Positions 7,160 through 10,448 of a DNA stretch of 10,448 nt are shown here, piece by piece. Under the pieces are notes generated by a model, which was not told where the DNA came from, made no database searches, and saw only the letters and a program-made list of their open reading frames with translations. The DNA comes from Ruminococcaceae bacterium UBA3451. GTDB taxonomy: Bacteria; Bacillota; Clostridia; Oscillospirales; Acutalibacteraceae. The stretch's first letter is position 1, and each line of letters opens with the position of its first letter. The stretch lies in the NCBI GenBank assembly GCA_002378845.1, contig DFRY01000067.1:31255-41702 (forward strand). Reading direction: 5' to 3'. Position numbers and translations under genes: made by a program.

Positions 7160-7341
7160 GCCAAAAACCTTACTGAAACGCTTTTTACGTGATAAAACTT
7201 CACAAATTTTACTTAAAAATGCCTAAAAATATTACGGTATGACTATGTAATTTATTTAATTATCTAATCTTTTCTCGTTCTTCAAAATCACTGAAAATGC
7301 GACTTTTTTCCCTATTGCAATTTTTTGCAGTTTCCTTTAGA

Positions 7342-7370
7342 CTTACAGATGCCTGATGGCAACATATAAA
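7342..7370 (+). promoter_or_regulatory. Candidate promoter for the small acidic-protein gene
   Basis: CTTACA (7342-7347, four of six bases) is separated by 17 bases from TATAAA (7365-7370, five of six). The implied start leaves a very short leader before the ATG at 7389, so the assignment is weak. The 229-base gap between araB and this gene is AT-rich, holds a short TGCAA/TTGCA inverted repeat at 7316-7329, and shows nothing else I can name. Confidence 0.3.
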
Positions 7371-7388
7371 TATAAAGGATGTTTTAAA

Positions 7389-7622
7389 ATGCAAAAGATT
7401 ACGGTAAGCATAAAGTCACTTAAAGAGAAGCTGCTCGAAATGGAAAAAAGCAATTTAGACCTTGTCGAGCTGCACATTGTTCCCCAACAGCAGGACTCCG
7501 GCGATGTATACCCTGCGTTTCTTCATCTTGACGGCATTTACAAAAACGGCGAGTATGAAGATTATGAGGGGATTGATGAATCCTCTGTCTCAGATGATGA
7601 GAACATACATAAGTCAGCTTAA
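7389..7622 (+). CDS. Small acidic protein of unknown function (77 aa)
   Basis: I do not recognise a named family. The ATG at 7389 follows AAAGGA (7374-7379) at nine bases; an earlier in-frame ATG at 7356 lies within the likely promoter and lacks a ribosome binding site. The product starts with a basic, probably helical stretch (QKITVSIKSLKEKLLEMEKS), continues with alternating hydrophobic residues consistent with beta strands (DLVELHIVPQQ, then VYPAFLHLDGIY), and ends in a strongly acidic tail (EYEDYEGIDESSVSDDE). No cysteine, signal peptide or membrane segment is visible. A good ribosome binding site and a strong terminator immediately after the stop argue that it is a real gene and not chance coding. 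It is transcribed in the same direction as araB, 229 bases after it; there is no sequence evidence linking the functions. Confidence 0.7.
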   Translation: MQKITVSIKSLKEKLLEMEKSNLDLVELHIVPQQQDSGDVYPAFLHLDGIYKNGEYEDYEGIDESSVSDDENIHKSA

Positions 7623-7634
7623 TTTATGACCGAC

Positions 7635-7680
7635 AAGCCCCCGCATAACCTTGGTTTTGCGGGGGCTTTGTATTTCTGTT
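7635..7680 (+). terminator. Intrinsic terminator of the small acidic-protein gene
   Basis: An 11-bp GC-rich stem, AAGCCCCCGCA (7635-7645) with TGCGGGGGCTT (7658-7668), is followed by a T-rich tract reaching about 7680. The minus strand lacks a T-run after the stem, so it mainly serves plus-strand transcripts; the convergent gene at 7687 may use it weakly. Confidence 0.88.
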
Positions 7681-7686
7681 TTTAAA

Positions 7687-7980
7687 TTACTGAAACCGGG
7701 AGGCAGCCTTTTTTAAAGTTCCCTGAACTTCGTCCCAAGAGCGGTCCATTCCGTTTCTAATATCTTCCCATGCCTTTCCGGAAGAATGTTTCAATTCGCC
7801 CAGTTTGCCCTGAATATCATCCTTCTGTGAACGAAGCACATCAATATTTTCATAATATTCGTGTTTTACATTCTCTGCCGCATGTTCCGCTTCATCGGTC
7901 AGCTCATCAATCTTTTTGCCAAGCTCGCTCAGCTGACTTTCCATTCTTCCCTGGTAGTCTTTATTGTCTTGATCAAACAT
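7687..7980 (-). CDS. Small helical protein, sll1863-type stress response family
   Basis: A 97-residue, charged, almost wholly helical protein with no membrane segment. The ATG at 7980 is preferred because GGGGTG sits seven bases upstream; a TTG at 7995 in frame would add MGCFE but is only about two bases from its nearest AGGA. The chain reads as a coiled coil (SQLSELGKKIDELTDEAEHA, then a second heptad-like run to about residue 65), followed by the C-terminal pattern SSGKAWEDIRNGMDRSWDEV and ending in KKAASRFQ. That ending is characteristic of proteins annotated as the sll1863 family of stress response proteins. The biochemical role of that family is unclear. It lies divergent from udk, with 185 bases between the two start codons. 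Confidence 0.75.
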   Translation of the reverse strand: MFDQDNKDYQGRMESQLSELGKKIDELTDEAEHAAENVKHEYYENIDVLRSQKDDIQGKLGELKHSSGKAWEDIRNGMDRSWDEVQGTLKKAASRFQ

Positions 7981-8045
7981 TTCAAAGCACCCCAATCCTG
8001 TTATTTTAGTAAATTCCTGCGGGCTTATTTTTTCCTATATTTCAC

Positions 8046-8075
8046 AAAATATCCGCCTGAAATTACATTGTGCAA
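8046..8075 (-). promoter_or_regulatory. Candidate promoter for the sll1863-type gene
   Basis: On the minus strand TTGCAC (8075-8070) precedes TATTTT (8051-8046) with an 18-base spacer. This is a sigma-A-like match about 65 bases upstream of the chosen ATG. I see no obvious general-stress (SigB-type) element. Confidence 0.35.
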
Positions 8076-8098
8076 TATTCACCTTTCTGCTTTTTTTT

Positions 8099-8127
8099 AT
8101 GACATCAGCCGTATTTTATGATATAAT
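8099..8127 (+). promoter_or_regulatory. Strong extended -10 promoter for udk
   Basis: ATGACA (8099-8104, five of six bases of TTGACA), a 17-base spacer, and a perfect TATAAT (8122-8127) preceded by TGA, forming a TGnTATAAT extended -10. Transcription would start near 8134, giving a leader of about 30 bases that contains the AGGAGG site. Confidence 0.75.
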
Positions 8128-8165
8128 TTAAAAATAAGACTGATCGAAATACAGGAGGCAGCCCC

Positions 8166-8810
8166 ATGAATTGCTCACCCTTTGTCATTGGCGTGGCAGG
8201 CGGCACCGGTTCCGGAAAAACAACGCTTGTAACAAAATTCCAGCAGGCGATTGCCGGCGAAGCCGTTGTTTTATCGCACGATTTTTACTACTGTGACAAC
8301 ACCGACATTCCGTTTGAAGAACGAATTAAAATGAATTACGACCATCCCAATGCCTTTGACACCGACCTGATGATTGAAGACGTAAAAAAGCTGAAAAACG
8401 GCCAAGCCATTGACCGCCCGCAGTACTCGTTTGTTACCTACACCCGCACCGGTGAAACCGTTCATGTGGAACCAAGCCCCGTCATTATTGTGGAAGGAAT
8501 TCTTATTTTTGAAAATAGGGATTTGCTGAATATGATGGACATTAAGGTATTTGTGGATACGGACGCCGACATTCGTCTGATTCGCAGATTAACCCGCGAC
8601 GTAAAAGAGCGCGGCCGCAGCCTTGACTCTGTTATTAACCAATACATGAACACTGTAAAACCCATGCATGAGCAATTTGTGGAACCGAGCAAGAAAAACG
8701 CCGACATTATTATACCGGAGGGCGGCGAAAATATGGTTGCGCTGCATATGCTGATTGACCGGATTAACGCGCTTCTTAACAATACAACCGAAAACGGAAT
8801 CTATCAGTGA
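8166..8810 (+). CDS. udk: Uridine kinase
   Basis: Phosphorylates uridine and cytidine to UMP and CMP in the cytoplasm, the first step of pyrimidine ribonucleoside salvage. The product is 214 residues, the usual length for bacterial Udk. The ATG at 8166 follows AGGAGG at seven bases. P-loop kinase features: Walker A GGTGSGKTT at 12-20; SHDFYY at 37-42, where the Asp is the catalytic position in this family; NYDHPNAFD at 57-65; the nucleoside-binding RPQYSF...YTR at 84-94; VEGILIF at 109-115; and the lid RRLTRDVKERGRS at about 140-152. All key residues are present and nothing is truncated. It is a single-gene unit with a near-consensus promoter and a strong terminator, and runs divergently from the sll1863-type gene. 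Confidence 0.96.
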   Translation: MNCSPFVIGVAGGTGSGKTTLVTKFQQAIAGEAVVLSHDFYYCDNTDIPFEERIKMNYDHPNAFDTDLMIEDVKKLKNGQAIDRPQYSFVTYTRTGETVHVEPSPVIIVEGILIFENRDLLNMMDIKVFVDTDADIRLIRRLTRDVKERGRSLDSVINQYMNTVKPMHEQFVEPSKKNADIIIPEGGENMVALHMLIDRINALLNNTTENGIYQ

Positions 8811-8825
8811 ACAAAGCAAAGGTAG

Positions 8826-8875
8826 AAAAAATCTCAATTCGCATCGGAATAAGGATGCAAATTGAGATTTTTTTT
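8826..8875. terminator. Intrinsic terminator of udk (bidirectional)
   Basis: The stem pairs AAATCTCAATT (8829-8839) with AATTGAGATTT (8860-8870), then through one mismatch GCATC (8841-8845) with GATGC (8854-8858), and has an eight-base loop. The plus strand ends in eight Ts (8868-8875). The minus strand also carries a T-run from the A-tract at 8826-8831. Confidence 0.92.
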
Positions 8876-8885
8876 ACACGACAGC

Positions 8886-8921
8886 AAAAGGCCGTCCCCG
8901 AACGAACGGGGGCGGCCTTTT
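8886..8921. terminator. Second, GC-rich terminator hairpin (end of the polysaccharide operon)
   Basis: AAAAGGCCGTCCCCG (8886-8900) pairs with CGGGGGCGGCCTTTT (8907-8921) through one T/G wobble, with a six-base loop, and is flanked by A and T tracts on either side. It starts right after the stop of the minus-strand Wzz/BY-kinase gene, so it is best read as that operon's terminator. It also backs up the udk terminator. Confidence 0.9.
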
Positions 8922-8938
8922 GACGATTAAACCCGGAC

Positions 8939-10201
8939 TCAGCAGTTTGTAGTAACAAAACCGATGATATTTGCTCCGGATGTTTTCAGGCGGTTAAACG
9001 AATCCTTAAAGTCGTGATACGGAGTAGAACCGTACTTTGCAACCATAATCACGGCGCTGAACAATTTTGACAAGTTGGCCGCGTCGGGGTAACGTACTTC
9101 AGAGGGAACATTGACGACGACATAATCATATTTGGGGGCAAGTTCGTTTATAATTTTTTCAAATTTATCGGAAGCAAGAATATCGGACAGGTTTTCGTCG
9201 TTGCTTTCGGAACCGGCTATAAGGCTGAGCCCCTTTACCGAAGTTTCGCTTACCGCCTGTTCTGCGGTGCATCCACCGCACAGGGCGTCAGAAAGCGAAT
9301 AGTTCGGTGTTACCTTCAGCATGCCCGCAATTTTATGCATGCGAAGGTCGGCGTCAACCAGCAAAACCGACTTTTCCGAACGGGCTATTGCATTGGAAAG
9401 GCCGGTCGCCACAAAAGCCGCACCATTCTGTAAACAGACATCTGTAACCAGGAAGCTTTTGCCTTCCCCGGCCTGATGCATTGCGGCAGCGCGCAGCTTA
9501 CGGAAGCTGTTCAGCCGCTTTTCATCGCTCGCCTTTTTGGAAATCAGGCCAAGCAAGTTAGTTTTCAGCGCTTCGCTGACGAAATTGCTGTTTCGAATGG
9601 TCTGATCCAACAGCACCACAACAATGCCGAAGCACACGAAAACAATCAAGCCGACAATCAATCCCAAAATTCCGGACTTCACCATAACGAATTTATTGGA
9701 CTGGGGAGCTGCCGGAATTGCCTTGTCGCTGACTTCCGCAGTCAGTGACGGTGACGGGAATGCGTCGATCAGCTTTTCAGAAAGCATGTCCGCCGCGGTA
9801 TCGGAAATTTTGGCAACCAAGCCCGCGTTGGCACTGGTGGCTGTAATCTTAATGACCGGTGCGGTATTAACCTGAACGGCGGCAATGTTTAAAATCTCTT
9901 TTTCTGCAATTCCCAGCTTCTGTGCTGTCTGAGTAATTAAATCGCTACCGCCTGCCATTGCCACGGCAGTCTGCACACGGCTGTTTAAAATACTGGTGTA
10001 CTGCAGCCGGTAATCGGTGTTTGCGTCTTCCGGTACTTCACAGGAAATGACAACCGTAGTCGAAGCCGAATATTCATGTTGAACAAACCGAAGCGGCAGC
10101 AGCCCGAACACAAGGCCGAAAATAGCCATGCACAGGATAAGTTTGCGTATATTACGCTTAAAATATCTCATTATTTCTGAAAAGCTTACAAATAGTTCCA
10201 T
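8939..10201 (-). CDS. Wzz-type polysaccharide chain-length regulator fused to a degenerate BY-kinase domain
   Basis: Membrane protein of the polysaccharide co-polymerase type, expected to control polymerisation and export of exopolysaccharide or capsule. It is 420 residues from the ATG at 10201, with GGAGGT (10213-10208) seven bases upstream. N-terminal Wzz domain: TM1 about 20-38, extracytoplasmic part about 40-170, a Pro-containing stretch (AIPAAPQSNK), TM2 about 173-198. The cytoplasmic part (about 200-420) aligns with bacterial tyrosine kinases of the CapB/Wzc type: the strand FLVTDV, Walker A' LLVDADLR (280-287), YSLSDALCG, and GLSLIAGSES, the usual substrate-loop region. Key residues are missing. 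The P-loop position (256-263) reads CLQNGAAF, Walker B reads VVVNVPS with Asn364 in place of Asp, and no tyrosine cluster follows GFVTTNC. A GEGKS at 245-249 lies before the first strand and not after it, so it is unlikely to be the P-loop. I infer a pseudokinase. It is 24 bases downstream of the preceding gene, so co-transcribed. Confidence 0.88.
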   Translation of the reverse strand: MELFVSFSEIMRYFKRNIRKLILCMAIFGLVFGLLPLRFVQHEYSASTTVVISCEVPEDANTDYRLQYTSILNSRVQTAVAMAGGSDLITQTAQKLGIAEKEILNIAAVQVNTAPVIKITATSANAGLVAKISDTAADMLSEKLIDAFPSPSLTAEVSDKAIPAAPQSNKFVMVKSGILGLIVGLIVFVCFGIVVVLLDQTIRNSNFVSEALKTNLLGLISKKASDEKRLNSFRKLRAAAMHQAGEGKSFLVTDVCLQNGAAFVATGLSNAIARSEKSVLLVDADLRMHKIAGMLKVTPNYSLSDALCGGCTAEQAVSETSVKGLSLIAGSESNDENLSDILASDKFEKIINELAPKYDYVVVNVPSEVRYPDAANLSKLFSAVIMVAKYGSTPYHDFKDSFNRLKTSGANIIGFVTTNC

Positions 10202-10225
10202 GGGGTTACCTCCAATATTTCTGAT

Positions 10226-10448
10226 TTAGTGGTTCGCAGAAACAGCAAAATCAAGAACCTGTTTCATAATGATTTTCCAGTCGTAATTCTGTTCCGCAAA
10301 GCGCCGTTCCAAAACGGAAACAGATGAATCGCGGCGGCAGCGTTGAACGAATTCGACAACGGTGTTCATATTGATTGGGGTTGCGTCATTGGGTAGCTTT
10401 AAAGCAAACGGTGTTTTTTCGTCTACCTTTGCATCCTCGTATGCAAAA
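10226..10448 (-). CDS. C-terminus of a probable glycosyltransferase, truncated by window edge
   Basis: An open minus-strand frame runs from the window edge (first full codon at 10447) to the TAA at 10228-10226, giving the last 73 residues. The tail reads ...TPINMNTVVEFVQRC, then SVLERRFAEQNYDWKIIMK, then QVLDFAVSANH. The pattern of a late helix, then Arg/Phe, then NYDW-x-x-I, then a final helix is typical of the C-terminal end of GT-B glycosyltransferases (group 1/GT4). The location 24 bases ahead of a Wzz-type gene fits a polysaccharide operon. With only the tail visible the identification is moderate; catalytic motifs lie outside the window. Confidence 0.55.
   Translation of the reverse strand, partial: FAYEDAKVDEKTPFALKLPNDATPINMNTVVEFVQRCRRDSSVSVLERRFAEQNYDWKIIMKQVLDFAVSANH

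Noticed and set aside
7160..7355. Terminator or small RNA directly after araB
   Set aside because: Only short, weak inverted repeats (for example TGCAA/TTGCA at 7316-7329) are seen; none has a stable stem with a T-run.
1..10448. Mobile element, CRISPR array, tRNA or rRNA, or a defence island
   Set aside because: No transposase, integrase, regularly spaced repeats, RNA gene signatures or nuclease/helicase combinations are visible on either strand.

Overview
The window looks like chromosomal DNA of a low-to-medium-GC Gram-positive anaerobe. The Clostridia are most likely, perhaps an Oscillospiraceae/Ruminococcaceae relative. The reasons are strong AGGAGG-type ribosome binding sites, AT-rich intergenic promoters, TTG/GTG start alternatives, compact gene spacing with bidirectional intrinsic terminators, and protein types typical of that class. 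The genus cannot be named from sequence alone. No RNA gene, insertion sequence, integrase or CRISPR array is visible.

Layout. (1) 1-2116, plus strand: the 3' part of an ABC exporter operon, with an ATPase cut by the window edge and two multi-spanning permeases. The genes are joined by ATGA overlaps and resemble the three-gene 'fluoroquinolone export' type of ABC-2 transporter. A bidirectional terminator follows. (2) 2206-4278, minus strand: a methyl-accepting chemotaxis protein with a dCache-like sensor. Upstream are a sigma-28-like -10 element and a hairpin in the leader. (3) 4608-5174, minus strand: an HD-domain phosphohydrolase-like protein with its own promoter and terminator. (4) 5175-5500: a divergent AT-rich control region. 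(5) 5501-7159, plus strand: L-ribulokinase (araB), with neither araA nor araD beside it. (6) 7389-7622, plus strand: a small acidic protein of unknown function. (7) 7687-7980, minus strand: a small helical protein resembling the sll1863 stress-response family. (8) 8166-8810, plus strand: uridine kinase (udk) with a near-consensus extended -10 promoter. (9) Two consecutive terminator hairpins. (10) 8939-10448, minus strand: the downstream end of what looks like an exopolysaccharide/capsule operon, with the C-terminus of a probable glycosyltransferase followed by a Wzz-type chain-length regulator fused to a BY-kinase-like domain.

How the genes work together. Most are independent single-gene units (chemoreceptor, HD protein, araB, the small ORFs, udk), each with recognisable signals. 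The two multigene units are the exporter operon at the left edge and the polysaccharide operon at the right edge.

The most interesting observation is that the Wzz/BY-kinase fusion appears catalytically dead. The P-loop position reads LQNGAAF instead of the usual PGEGKST, the Walker B aspartate is an asparagine, and the C-terminal tyrosine cluster is absent, while Walker A' (LLVDADLR) is intact. I see no clear evidence of a wholly new multi-gene system in this window.
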